From: Allium sativum
Taxonomy: Eukaryota; Streptophyta; Magnoliopsida; Asparagales; Amaryllidaceae
Assembly (NCBI GenBank): GCA_030737875.1
Contig: CM060924.1
Location: forward strand, 144,330,197-144,394,196
DNA: 64,000 bases
Reading direction: 5' to 3'
Made by a program: the position numbers and the translations under genes
The notes under the pieces: generated by a model
Told to the model about the DNA's origin: nothing
Seen by the model: the letters and a program-made list of their open reading frames with translations, nothing else
Databases searched by the model: none
In this document: in pieces, positions 48,352-61,138 of the stretch
Position numbering within the stretch: position 1 is the stretch's first letter
How the letters are laid out: each line of letters starts with the position of its first letter

Positions 48352-50450
48352 ATCTTCCGCATTTTGATGATGACAACCTTACTTTATAAAATATCATACC
48401 TGTTGATGATGATCCTTCTAATACTCTCCCTATCTATATGAATCCTATAAACTAATTCTGTATTTTATAATTCTCCACTTTTGGCATTATCAAAAAGAAA
48501 TTCTAATAATACTCACCTAAATCCTATATATATCTATACATATCCTATAATTATTCTATACTAAAGTACCAATATATATATATATATATATATATATGTT
48601 TATATATATATATATAACTTCCGCTAAATCCATGCTATAAATGATCCTAATAACTATATTCTACTCCCTGAATTGAATAACCTTATATTTCCCTTTAAAT
48701 CTACGATTCTAAAATATTATAACTCCCCCTAAACATATGACTAAACTAGTCTAATAAACTAGAAGGATAATAAACTAAGCAATCCAATCAATATTTATAA
48801 TCAATTCAAACAATCAATCCAAACAAGCAATTAAAGCAAGCAATTCAAACAATCAAAAACAAATCAACCAAAATAACACTTCTTGAACCTTCAACTAATC
48901 CTAGAAACTACAAAAACTCCCCTTTAATCTAATATAAGAATAAACTTAGCCTAAACTCTAATTCCCCTTAAAAAATATAATAAGACATTAATATAGACTA
49001 AGAAATAATTCTATAAGATATCCTAAAACCTATAGAGCTCCTATCAACTACAAATGCATAAGTATTTTTCTAACAAACCCATCAACCACTAATGAAATTT
49101 AACCATGTCAAGTAAGTCGATCAAGTTACTCAAGTCAAACAAACCAAACAAGTCAACCATGCCAATCAATTCAATTGAGCTAGTCAATCAAGTCAAAGTG
49201 AATATGTTATGTTTTTGATTCTACATTTCTAATTAGATAAAAATTCCTATATAGTATATTTGTTATGTGTGGAGTTAAAAGCTAACATGTAATGCAGTGT
49301 GTAATATGTTGGGTATAATGCAGTATGAGCAATATGAGATGATTTATTGAATGATACACAACTAGTAATGTGAATGACATGCATTGTAATAAATGAGGTA
49401 TGATAAGATGTGTAATTATATTATGATAATAATGATTTGATGATGATATGTATTTTTTGTAAAAGATGTTTAAAGTAATATTTAACAAATATGCATATAT
49501 TATAAATTATTTGATTCAAACAAAGAAAATGTTAATTTCTAGACTTAGGTTAACTATGCTAATGAAAGTGATTGAATGAATAATAAATATAAGAATTTGA
49601 TTAAAATATTCATGATAAGTAGTAAGAATATAAAATTTGTATTATATAAAGTAATCTATTTTGATATAGACATATATTCATAAGTATAGATAGAAACAAA
49701 TTTAAAAAGGACTTAGAATTTAATTTATTGTGAGATATACATCAATATTTTGATACAAGTCAATTTTAAATTTAAACTTTAGAAATCAAAACATGTTAAT
49801 TTTCTAAAAAGCCGTTTATATGTTAGAAATTTATAGTTATATAAAAATTTATTTTTGTTAATATAAAATAGCCTATAAAGCTATAACTTCTACATCAAAA
49901 CAATATACATGTATATATTTCTTTATACCAAAATATTAAATTAAATATACAAGTTTTAATAAGAAATTAGAATTAGTATGAAGTTACAAATAGTATTTAT
50001 GATAAAATTATATGTAAAAATACAATTTAAACTATATATGTTTAAATTACATATAAAAGATATATATATATATATATATATAGATTTATATTCTATAGAA
50101 ATATCAAATGCTTTTTTTTAACTTAGTTTATTTCAAGCATATAAAATATCTATGTACTATAATTTCAAAATATATTTTTGAAACAAAATATATGAAACAT
50201 AGATAGATAAACAAAATTGATAACTAGATTTTGAACTAACATTTTCTTATTGAAAGATGTCCTTTCAGTTTTTCAAAACCAGATCAAAGAGTTATGAATT
50301 TTGATTTTAGAATATAAAAGATCTAATTAAATTAGTGTATAGACGTATGAACCAAAATGTCTAAAATTATAAAAGGGATAAATTTGTATACCTAACTATG
50401 TGATTAGATGTATATTCCTAAATGTAATGATAATTATGAAAATATTGTAA
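48352..50450. other. AT-rich degenerate stretch, probably old copia interior
   Basis: About 2.1 kb, very AT-rich, with microsatellites at about 48227-48269, 48572-48612 and 50060-50082. TTTTTGATAATGCCAAAAGTGG-like sequence (minus strand, near 48476) recalls the region downstream of pol in SIRE-type elements. No domain is recognisable in any frame. Confidence 0.4.
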
Positions 50451-50459
50451 GGCATACCT

Positions 50460-50891
50460 CATTTTGCAATCTTCCATTTTTTGTCCTTCCATTGTTATGA
50501 ACAACATGTTCATAGAATTTGCAATGAAATCTACTCTACCGCGACAGACTCATTTTTCTGATCATGATAGTATATTCATTTGCTGAATTTGAACACCGTA
50601 TGAGAAAGATATTGAAGATTTAGTAGTTCAACCAACTTGACACCAAAATTTTGAATTTGAATTTTGAATTTGAATGAAAAGACACTTCAACCATTATAAA
50701 TAAGCCCAAAAATCATGTCTCTTCAAAACCATTTCTCTTCTTCTTCCCATTTTTCTATTTTTGATCAATCTTGTGAGAGGCATAACTTCTTCGTTTTTAA
50801 CGGAATTCGATGAAACCAGCGGCAAATTGAAGAAAAATGAAAGGACTACGACCAACTAAATATTTGGTATGAATTCCGATGGTATTGGGGT
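50460..50891 (+). repeat. Giant-LTR 5' fragment with TATA box
   Basis: TATAAATAAG at 50695-50704, followed by a C/T-rich leader and CTTCTTCGTTTTTAACGG. The latter matches CTCCTTCGTTTCTCAACG in B (about 1550) and the corresponding block in A (about 6262). Truncated at 50891 by insertion of LTR G. Confidence 0.5.
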
Positions 50892-53800
50892 TGTAACAAC
50901 CCAAACTTCCCCGTAAAGGAAAGCCTGGATTGCTTTGAGGACAAGACGAATCAAAACACAAACAGAAGAAAATTTCATTGCTTATTACAACAATTTACAT
51001 CAGAGTAAAAGAATATACAGAGTATGAATAAATATTACACATTGTAAAATATCAAAGAATAAAATACATTACATAGCAGCGGAAAATAATACATAACACA
51101 ACTGAATGAGATAAGCGGATACAAATCTTTCTGAATATCATTCCAGCTGTAAACCGGGATCCTGTGAATATAAATCTGCAAAACCAAAACTACTAGGGGC
51201 ACCCAAAGTTTAGGTTAAAACAATAAACTCCAGGTCAGTCATGTGAATAGCGTGAGAACTAAAACAACTATTTAAAACTTTACTTTAAAAATAAAGTAAA
51301 TCAAGGGACCACGCCGTATAACACGGAACGGGTTTCCTCCCAAGTATACCAGTGCATAGAATAAACAGCGCAATGCTTTTTGGAAAAATGGAGCTATTAT
51401 AAGACTCCGGTCCCATCACACAATGCAACGCAAGCCGGAGGATAGAGTTTTATCTTATACTAGCCAAACATGCTTGGTATGTTTAATACAAATCATTTTT
51501 ATACTATTATAATGTAAAGTGTATGAAAACAACTTCGAATATAAATGTATCAATCATAAACGGCATAGTGCCCCATCCCACTATGTCGCCATACTAGGCT
51601 CTAAAAATAAAACCGAAATGTCACGTATTGGAAATTGGATTTTCTTCATGAGTCGAGGCCAAGGATGGCTCCTCACCACTTCGAGACACTCTAGCAAATG
51701 CCTCGGGACTACACACTTTGGGTAAACCCTGGAATCGGTTGGGTCAGTCCAGACTTACGTTAGTGGATTGGCAATTCCTGAACACACGTTTCCCGGTCCT
51801 ATCGGACCTATATCCATCGGCTCCGTAGAGACTGATATATCTGAGGTGCCTCGCAATCTAACAACCACATAGGTAAAAATAGAATAATGTCAGGGCTTGC
51901 AAAATGCTGACACCACCCAAAGGTAGAAAGAAACGTCATGTTCTCCCAACGGTCCTTATCCCATTTTTGACTCATACCGAGGTGTGAGGCTCGCGAATCA
52001 ACGCTATACACAAAGCGACGCTATATTAAAGCTGTGCTTTGATCATCAACCACAAGAATCTGCTTTTGAACAAAAGCCTTATTCATTGCATCTCAGCATG
52101 CCACACAGGCAATTCACGCCATGTGACTGATATCTATCGATATATAACCTCAGAGCTCGTACGTCTCAGAGAAGGCCGTTAAGCAAGAGAATAAATTCTC
52201 CACCGCCAAACAGAAATATATATTTAATAGAAATCAATCAACATAAAATAAAATCCAATGTCAGACACACATCCATTTACAAGTTCGTTCTGGGTTTGAA
52301 CGAAACCGGAGGCACCTTATTCCTTGTCCCATATGTCCAATACAGGAGAGAGGCCCTCGCATTTCCGTCGATCTCCAAGTACGTCTGGACGATCACCACT
52401 TATTACCTTGTCTTGGGTGTACAGCCCAATCAAGACATTAGTAATCATCCAAATGATGTGAAGACCTCCGGTCTTCGACCAACGTCTTCATCGTCGACTT
52501 ATCGTCAAATTAGTTATTCAGAATGGGTATAAACCTGGCCCTTCTGAATAACTCGCGTATATAATAAACAAGTGTTATAAAAACAGAACATACGCCTCAT
52601 TCCAATTCTGAATATTCATTTATTTAAATATTCATATCCTTTGGGAAAGATTCCTATTAATTTTATCAAAGATAAATTCTTTAAATTTATTCTTTAATCA
52701 TCCTTTGATATCTTTTCAAACCATATTAAGGTTTTCCAAACTAGTTGGGATTAGCGCACCTTACCGAAGTAATCATTTGTTTAATTTCCCAATCCTAACC
52801 ATTCATCCCATGGAGCAAAACTGGTAATACTCCATATCTAACACCACAGCGTTATTGGTAAATATTAATTACCATTTCACGTTCAAATCTAGTTAAAGAT
52901 TTAACTATCGCTTAGAGCAAAACTGGTGATACTCCATTTTCTTGAATTGATAATTTTAATTATCACATTCACTTTTCAACCTAGTCAAAGATTCATTAAA
53001 AATCCATTTTGTTTTAATTATCCCAAAAATCAATATTAACGATTATATAACTTGGGAAATCATATTCTGTCTTTAACTGGGTTAAAGAAACAATGTCATT
53101 TAAAGCACAGTTCACGATAAACCCAAAATCACATTCCAATTTATTCCAATTACTAAATATAACTGGAAATTCTAATAATCTTAATTAAAAGATTTATTCT
53201 TTTCACAAGGGGTTTAAGAACAGTGTTACTGAAGACACCATTCCATCAGTCTCTAATCATAAATTAGTAAGAGAACAATTCCCGAAGTATTAATCCCAAA
53301 GGCCGAAACCAACATCAGAACAATACCCAGGAAACCATTCAACTTAGCTAATCTCCAGTTAGATTCCATTAGTCTCTAACCATAAATTAGTAAGAGAACA
53401 ATTCCCTAAGTATTAATCCCAAAGGCCGAAACCAACATCAGCTCAATACCCAGGAAACCATTCAACTTAGCTAATCTTCAGTTAATTTCTAATTTTCTTA
53501 ACTCCATTGGGTTTAAGAACAGTATTACTAAGGATACCATTCACGACAAACCCAAAATCAGTTTCAATTCAATTCCAATTAAATATTAATTAATGGGTAT
53601 ACTTCATTAAATCTTAATAAAAGATTTAATCTTTTCTCAACTGGGTTTAAGAATAGTGTTAGTGAAGACACCGTTCACGACAAACCCAAAATCCAATTTG
53701 ATATTAAATACAAGACTCTGAATAAAAAATATATCGGCTTATATTCAATATCAAATTCTGAAATCAACAAATATCTTATTGGAATAACGATATATATATC

Positions 53801-53984
53801 TACCAAATTCCTCCACAATATCCGTATAATCACAGAATCCAATATCGAAATATCACGAAGATACTTCCGATTTAAATCCATTTCCAATTTTTATATTGGA
53901 AATTTCTAGTTATTTTTAAAACCATTTCAAATCCAATTTATTTATTTAAAAATATTGGATTATATATCTTTATTTGAAACAAAA
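50892..53984 (-). repeat. Truncated giant LTR G
   Basis: The left end TGTAACAACCC is the LTR 3' terminus when read on the minus strand. The order of blocks (GTCAGTCATG; a GGGACCACGCCG...GGAACGGGTTT segment; CATCACACAATGCAACGC; AGAGAATAAATTCTCC) matches E and H. A 123-bp tandem duplication lies at about 53241-53490. LTR similarity ends near 53984 at the LINE junction. No gene. Confidence 0.75.
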
Positions 53985-55360
53985 ATGTGTGATCTTCTAT
54001 AAAGAAGAGAGCACACATATAAATAATAAAAACAATAAGGATACAATATTCGACCCACAACCCAAATGAAAAACCAAACAATACTAAACCCAACTACAAG
54101 GATGTAAAGGAAAGTAGATAGATGAGCCCCTGATAAACCACCGCCCATCAAACTTCAATATCCAATTCCGGCAAAGCCACCACCCGATAATGAAGTATAT
54201 CTACTCCAATACATGAATAAGATACTCAAAACTAAAAACAACAACAACAATAAAAAAATGAACAACCTAGAGCAAACACAACAAAAAAAGCCTCTCACTA
54301 ACACACACAAGATATAAAACAAGCATCAACCCAAACAGCAACTCATCCAGCTCCACAGCTAACATCAACCACCAGAAACCTGAAAGAAACTAGACAAAAA
54401 CATAAGTAACCAACACATATATTTATGGGTATGCGTGCATATTTATATATGTATATATCAAAGAATATATATATATATATAAATATAAACATATATCCAT
54501 GTATATATGTGAAGAAGCAAAAAGGAAAAACTAAAAACAAATACGAGGTTTATTACGAATAAAATAACTATTAATTCTAAAAAATAAACACAAATTAAAT
54601 CTTATCTTCATCAAAAAACTCTATAAAAACGATTCACCAAAAAACTTATAGTGAGAGTTAGACATCCAAACCAAAAAAAAAAATTAACAATCCTAGTAAT
54701 TAGCGTATCAGCAAATACAGAAATAGAATTAAAGAATCTCTTATTTCTCTCCAACCAAATGAACCAACTAATGATAGAGACTAAGGAATCCAACACATAT
54801 CTTTGTCTATTATTATAAGAAACTCTATAGTGGTGCCAATAATCAACACAATTCCTAAAGGAAATTGAACTACCAAAAACAAAAATCCTAATAACCATAA
54901 TTAAAATGTGATAAGTAACACTACAAGAGAAAAATAAATGATCAACATCCTCATCCAAAAGACTACAGAAACAATACTTACCATCAAACACAATATTCTT
55001 CATATTTAAAAACTCAATCGTATTAAGCTTCTTATGAATAATCAGCCACATAAGAAACTTAGCTTTAAGAGGAGCATTAGATTTCCAAAGAAACTTAAAA
55101 GGATAATAAGAAACACCAGAAAAATTAATGAAATTATACATGGAATTAACAGAGAATACTAAAATCCTATCAAAACCCCAACTAATAGAATCGCTATTCT
55201 CATCAAGATGGTAAATATCTGACTTAGCTTTAAGTAAAGCTAATTGCCTTGATATACCCCCTTCTAAAATATTATCAAAGGAAAACTCCCATGGGGGATC
55301 CAAATCACCTCTATAAACTTCAATAATTAAAGCATTCTTGAAGCGGCAATTATTATAAAG
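53985..55360 (-). pseudogene. LINE (L1-like) 3' fragment: RT-associated zinc-finger domain and 3' UTR
   Basis: The minus strand, 55360-54611, stays open for about 250 residues. They contain FLWKSNAPLKAKFLMW and a Cys/His cluster (CFCSLLDEDVDHLFFSCS), the signature of the zf-RVT domain after the reverse transcriptase of plant non-LTR elements, then SWFIWLERNKRFF. The ORF runs upstream into LTR H (55678-55361), so its first ~105 residues are LTR sequence, not LINE. 54610-53985 is probable 3' UTR. The RT itself is missing: the LINE is cut by LTR H or was 5'-truncated. Confidence 0.8.
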
Positions 55361-56466
55361 TGAGATGACCCCAAACCCCGTACTGACGGTGGCAAGGGTA
55401 ATCCGTGGAATATAACACATAAACAGATAATAGCAGAATAGAAATAAATAAATACACCAGATAATGAACAATAGAATATACCGGATAAGAGTAATCATCA
55501 GAGTTACACAGTATACAGGATCATACTTAGTACAAATACAGTTCAGATATACATAAATGTCTACAGCGGAAAACAAACATAATGTACAATAGGAGCTGAA
55601 CAGCATAAAAATAGATAAATGATAGAATCCATCTTCAGCTCCAGCTATCCAGAAAGAACCAGCTAAACCTGAATACAAGGCTGCCCGTGTAGAAAAAGGG
55701 GCACCCGAGTTTGAAAGTGAAACAAACTACGAGTCAGTCATGGGACTGGTATGAGAAATCTACTCAACACATTTATAATATAGCCAATCATAGGACCACG
55801 CCACTTTCGTGGAACGGGTTTATTCCATTGGATTGCCAGTGCTTTAAAAACAAATCTTTCTTTTAAACATCGCAATGCTTTTTATAAAAATGAAGCCATT
55901 ATAAGACTCAGTTCCCATCACATAATGCAATGCAAACCGGAGGATAGAGTTTTTACCTTATAACGGCCAAAATATGCTTGATATGAATAAAACTAAGGCA
56001 TTTGATATTATTGCCAGTGTTTATATGTTTTGAAAACAATTTCAAATCATAACTATCAATCATAGACGACATTAATGCCCCATACCACTATGTCGCCATA
56101 TATAGGTATACAATCAAAACCGCACAGTCACGTATTTGGAAATTGGATTTCCGTCATGAACCAAGGCAAAAGATAGTCCTTACCGAATTCGAGACAATCT
56201 AGCCTACCATGTCTCAGGATTAGAACGCATCGACCCTTGGAGCGACAGGGTCGGTCCACCGATGTGGATTAAAATGCCTGAGCAATACGTCACCCCGCCC
56301 TATGGGGCACAAATGAGCCAACGAATGACTCCATCGGACCCGGATCATCCGATCTAATCGAGGCGCCTCGCAACAGTAACAACCACATAAGTAAAATGTC
56401 AGGCCGTGTAAAAACACTGACACCACTCCCAGCTAGAAAGAAACGCATGCCCTCCCTGAGGTCCTT
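55361..56466 (-). repeat. Giant LTR H, 3' portion
   Basis: Left end TGAGATGACCCCAAACCCC is the reverse complement of the 3' terminus of B. Similarity to B runs backwards from 5630 to about 4550. It is interrupted at 56467 by element F; the rest would lie beyond the window. Confidence 0.85.
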
Positions 56467-56988
56467 TGTAACACCCCGAATTTTCTGTTAACTGTAAGAT
56501 GAACAAATTAAAGTATAATTAATTTCAAATCAAAGAATTAAGGGAAACGGGATACGCCATTTCGTTCTTCTCGGAATTCTGCTTGAGATAGAGTCCGAGT
56601 TTGCGTAAAACGGACTCCGTATGAGGGAGATATGACCTCCAGAAGTTTCAGAATTCAGCTTAAAATTCAAACAGGCAAAAACAGTTCAGAAAAACGAATT
56701 CAAACTCAAAATCGAACCCAGATTGGGCTGGGCAGGAATTTTCCCGCCCAAGACCCAGGTCGACTAGGTAGTCGATCTGGGGTACCCAGGTCGACTTGAT
56801 AGTCAACCTGGCCCCTGAGCCAGGTCGAACCCAGCCCCTCCTGGCTGGCCTGGTCTGTGCTTTGCCGAATTTCTGGGTTTGGTCTTATCACTGGGGCTTA
56901 TGTGTCAACTCTTGATTGGTTTCTCTTTAAAACGAGCATCTTATATTAATCTGGGCTCCATCGACGGCTCTAATCAATTCATAAACTC

Positions 56989-56996
56989 TATAAAAA
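56989..56996 (+). promoter_or_regulatory. Probable TATA box of element F
   Basis: TATAAAAA in CTCTATAAAAAAGG, 520 bp into the LTR. Confidence 0.65.
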
Positions 56997-57212
56997 AGGA
57001 CCTAAAACTCCACCTAATTCACACAAATAAAATGAGTATGGAGCTGTCATGCTGCTGAAGAAAGACTAAGATTATCCATCAAATCGAGAGACGATTAGGA
57101 GTTGATTCAAAAGCTTAAAGCCACGACAATTAAATCAAAACAACGCCACAACAAAGGATAGCATCACCAAATTCAGAATTCAGAGTCCTGAATACAAGAT
57201 TCGTCATACGAT

Positions 57213-59236
57213 GTAAGTAGAGTGCTATTCCGATGTGAATGAATAATTGAGACTTGATCTGTGTAGAATAAGAAATTGGATTGTACTTTAATTATAATAA
57301 TGTTAATTCATAATTGTATGTTGCTATGATTTGCTATGAATGGATTTGGGATGTGGTAGTGTAATTAACATGATATTGGATCTATTGAATAGTTGCGATA
57401 CAAGTATATAACTCATGTTTGGAAATTTGATACGTTGTGGTTAATGAGAAGTTATATATATTTCGTTGCAACCAAGTTAAGACTTATGCAAGTACATGAT
57501 TCATTATTATGCCAACATGATTTTAGATCCTCCTATGTATATTTTTATGATCATTTTTAGTGTAGTTGGATCCAATTGGGTATTATGATTCATATGAATT
57601 TATGTTGGAATAGGCATCATGATTCAAGTGAAAACCATACTTTTGTATTAGTGACAAAAGTAAGCATCTTTGTGAACTTGTGTTGACTTTATGAACATGA
57701 CTAGTTTATGTTTAACTTTATGCCCAAACAGAATATGTTTTAGGCTTAGGTTGTTGTTAAAAAACATATGATAATATATGTGGCACATAATTAAGTTAGA
57801 TTCATACTTTAAATAAAAGTTTACATGATTAGATTAAAACCATGATTCATGTTTAGGTATGTTTTAGGTCAAGATTATATGCTATTACAATGCAAGTTCA
57901 CAAGTGCCTAATTTATGTTAATTAGGTCGCTATGTTGCAAGTTCATGCATTTACACACCCCTTTTTTATGTTAGTTAGAATATACATATATATATATATA
58001 TATCATGTTCTAAGCCTCCCCTTTTTATGTGGCTAAGTTGGGCTAAAATGTTGAAGCCCAACATATGTTATATTATTACGTACAAACGGGGGAATACGTT
58101 GGGGTTAATTAAAGTATATGTGTTGGCATGTTTGGCACATGCCAACGATTCATGACATTTTAAATGGTATAAATTATTATATACAAGAATAATGAATTTG
58201 AATAATGGGCCGCAAATATTTACATATAAAAGAAAAAGAGACAAAATATGTAAACTTAGAAAATACGACATGCTTAACCCGAGGTTGGATTGCGTTGTGA
58301 CATAAACCTGCCCGGACCCGCCCGGCTGTCCAGTAGTCACAACAATACCTATCCAATGTGGGTGGTTAAGCATTGAGCCCAATAAAGACCCGAGGTTAGA
58401 CTGAGTTGTGATGTAAGACTGCCCGGACCCAACCGGCAACAGGCAGTCACAACAATACCTGTCTAATGTGAGTGGTTGGGGCTTTAATAAGACAATTAAG
58501 GCTAAGTCAAGATAGATAGGATTAAGTAAATTGAATTAATACTTAATCAAATACAACATGCTAAACTATACAGACTAATTGGGGGTTAGGTTTATACAGA
58601 ACACTTAACCAACTTAGCATGTTGGGTAGAAATAGAAAACCTAGTAGCGGGGGACCCTTTTCAGCAGTAACCCTACAAGGTGTATCATGATACCCTGAAC
58701 TAGACAGGGTGGGGCACGATTACTGGGCTGACTGTAAGAGGTCAAATCGACGGCGGTGGTGCAGCAGTGTAGGTTCTAACGGGGTGCGGGCGTGCACACA
58801 CTCCGGCGTAGAAAAATTAGGCACTGGGCACCAGTAGTATACCTGTGCATTCTAGAACTGTGTCGGGCCACCGCCATGGGACTTGATACACGCCATGGTG
58901 GGACCAACATAGGTAGCTACAACATCGGGGGCCGTAAGACACATGTAATTATGCGAGTAGGAGCCGATCATTAAAAAGGATCACTTCACCCTGATTGTGG
59001 GGCGCCAGTTGGGAACTAGTTTATAGGGGGTGCAGAGATTAATGTGGGGTACGATAGTGTATTCGACTCTAGACAACTTAACTTAGTTTATGGTGCTTTC
59101 CCATTTCCAGTTTGTACTTATCATGCTCTTTTTCTTATTCATAGACTGAATAGTCCTAGACTTACTTCGGCTTTATGTCCGACTCTACTTTTCTTTCGTC
59201 TTCTTTTCTTTCGCTTCCCCCCCTCCCGGTCCGCAG
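57213..59236 (+). other. Candidate leader intron in element F LTR
   Basis: Donor-like GATGTAAGTAGAGT at 57213 is conserved with C (ATTGTAAGTAGAGT at 12959, minus). The acceptor is a T/C-rich tract ending CCGCAG at 59236, against CCCCAG in C and D. Length is about 2.0 kb. Inference from conservation only. Confidence 0.45.
58281..58470 (+). other. Tandem pair of covarying hairpin units (F LTR)
   Basis: Unit 1: TTGGAT (58285) with ATCCAA (58351), GTTGTGAC (58294) with GTCACAAC (58336). Unit 2: TTAGAC (58396) with GTCTAA (58461), GTTGTGA (58405) with TCACAAC (58447). Confidence 0.8.
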
Positions 59237-59618
59237 GGAGGGAATACCGCAGCTTGACCAGTTTCACATCCAGCTTGAATAGAGAGAATGTATTGCTTGG
59301 ATCTCTTTCGTTTTGAACTATGGTTTTGGATAGCAATTATGGGGACTTATGCAATTTACTTATGTTTTTATGCTTCTTTAAGTTATGAAATCAAGACAGT
59401 ATTATGGTTGTAATAATTAGAAGAGTGTTTGGAGACAATTATGGAAATGTTTGTGTAAACACGTATTTTATGAAATAAAAGTCTGTTGTTTTCCGCTGCT
59501 TATACATATGTGTTTATATCTGTCTTATGTTTTTATCTTTGACTTTTACCTATAAACCTCCACCAAAATTAAGGCATTCCTTTTGTGAGTGACCTTAACG
59601 GAGGTGGGGTGTTTCACT

Positions 59619-59630
59619 TGGTATCAGAGC
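59619..59630 (+). other. Primer-binding site of element F (tRNA-iMet type)
   Basis: TGGTATCAGAGC two bases after the LTR. Confidence 0.95.
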
Positions 59631-59798
59631 GAGGTTAACCAGATCAGATAAAAAGTTTTGAAAATTTATTTTCAAAAGAAAATTTAAAGAAGCATTTTTA
59701 AAGATAAAATGTTATTTTATTTTAAAAAGGCACAGTCCCCCAAAGCCATAGGTACTATCTTTTATCCTTCGTTTTGAATCTGTCCTTTTTGTTTCAAC

Positions 59799-60773
59799 AT
59801 GTCCACAAAACTTAACTTGCCAGAGGGTGTACCAATACCTGGTTGGTTCGGACGATTCTTAGAAGCAAGGGCCAATCAGCCAGGTCCCGCTATTCCTCCT
59901 CCCCCAACTGCAGAAAATCATCCTCCTCCCCCAGCTGCAGCAGCACCTCCTCCTCCACCTCCTCCGCGTGGTAATGCTTTTGCTAAGACATGTAAAGATT
60001 TCAAAACCATGGGAGGGAAGGACTTTCATGGAACCGAGTCCTTCGTGGCAGCCAGGAATTGGCTGAAGGAAACCGAGGACTTATTCGTCATCTTTGAGGT
60101 AGAAGATAGGCAGAAGATACAACTGGCAGTATGGCTACTTAAAGGCGAGGCTTCCTACTGGTGGGAAGTTACCAAGGCAGAAAGACTAGTGGAAACATGG
60201 GAGGACTTTAGGGCGACGTTTGAGGCTTAATTTCTCTCAGAAGCTGAAAGGAGCCTTCAATTGGAAAATTTCTTATTTCTTAAGCAAGGGAATATAACAG
60301 TCGAAGAGTACGTTAATCAGTTCGATCAGCTGGCTAGGTTCGGACTGGACCTAGTCAACACTCCGCACAAGAAGGCTCTACGCTTTGTCAAGGGATTGAA
60401 TGAGCCATTACACAGCTTGGCCATGACCCATATACCTATGGGAGCTACGTATGAAAGGTTGGTGCAGATGGCATTGCTGAACGAAGAGGTTAAGGGCAAG
60501 AAGGAGACAAAGGCAGAAGGGTCTCAAGGGAAGAAAGAAGGTTTACAGCCTAAGAAGACAGACTTTAAGAAGGGCGGGAAAGACAACAAGTCCCAAGAGA
60601 AGAGGAAGTGTAATTTCTGTGGCAAAGTGGGGCACTTAGTGGAAGACTGTCGGATGAAGAAGGCCAAGTTGAATGGTGGGTGCTTTTCTTGTGGTGAGAC
60701 AGGCCACATGGCTAAGGATTGCCCAAAGAAGCGAGGGCAGGGGCAGAAGGCTGGATCCACCTCAGGGGCATAG
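59799..60773 (+). pseudogene. gag: Element F gag with two premature stops
   Basis: Starts ATG at 59799, 182 bp after the LTR. Same architecture as C: proline-rich N-terminus, gag core (FAKTCKDFK, NWLKETEDLF, YWWEV, EEYVNQFDQLARFG), lysine-rich linker, two CCHC knuckles (CNFCGKVGHLVEDC, CFSCGETGHMAKDC). A TAA at 60228 replaces a sense codon in the core. A TAG at 60771 sits where C has Gln and would cut gag from protease. Both are in frame, so this was one gag-pol ORF. The protein would be capsid/nucleocapsid. Confidence 0.9.
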
Positions 60774-61138
60774 GTTCATGTGCTAGAAGCACTGCCTCTG
60801 CAACAGCAAGGTATAAATACTTCTGTAGAAAGTGTAGTTTATCTTTATGATCACCCAGTTCGCACTTTATTTGATTCTGGCGCATCACACTCCTTTATTT
60901 CATCTGCTTTAGTAGAATCTCTGCACCTAGAAACTAGTATGGTATAGGACCCCTTAATTGTTTCAAATCCAATCGGGGGCCCAACTCATTTGTCTATGAT
61001 CTGTGTGGGATTTAAAATTTCTATTCTAAGCGTAGAATTTAGATGTAGTGCCTTTGTTTTGGGCTTCTCGGGATATGGTTTGATTTGGGCATGGATTGAC
61101 TATCCAGTAATGGTGCCATCCTTGATTGTGAGAAAAGG
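60774..61138 (+). pseudogene. Element F aspartic protease, broken
   Basis: Same frame as gag up to about 61075. The active site LFDSGASHSF is intact near 60870-60900. A TAG at 60945 interrupts it. A one-base deletion near 61075-61090, in the segment matching LILGMDWL of C, moves the frame into that of the RT ORF. It would normally process the gag-pol polyprotein. Confidence 0.85.

Larger units (their letters stand above)
56467..59616 (+). repeat. Element F 5' LTR (3150 bp)
   Basis: TGTAACACCCCG to GGGGTGTTTCA. Conserved U3 block at 56541-56645, GTCGAC-type sites at 56757-56828, TATA at 56989-56996, candidate intron 57213-59236, hairpin units at 58281-58470. Homologous to C's LTR along its length. 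Confidence 0.93.
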
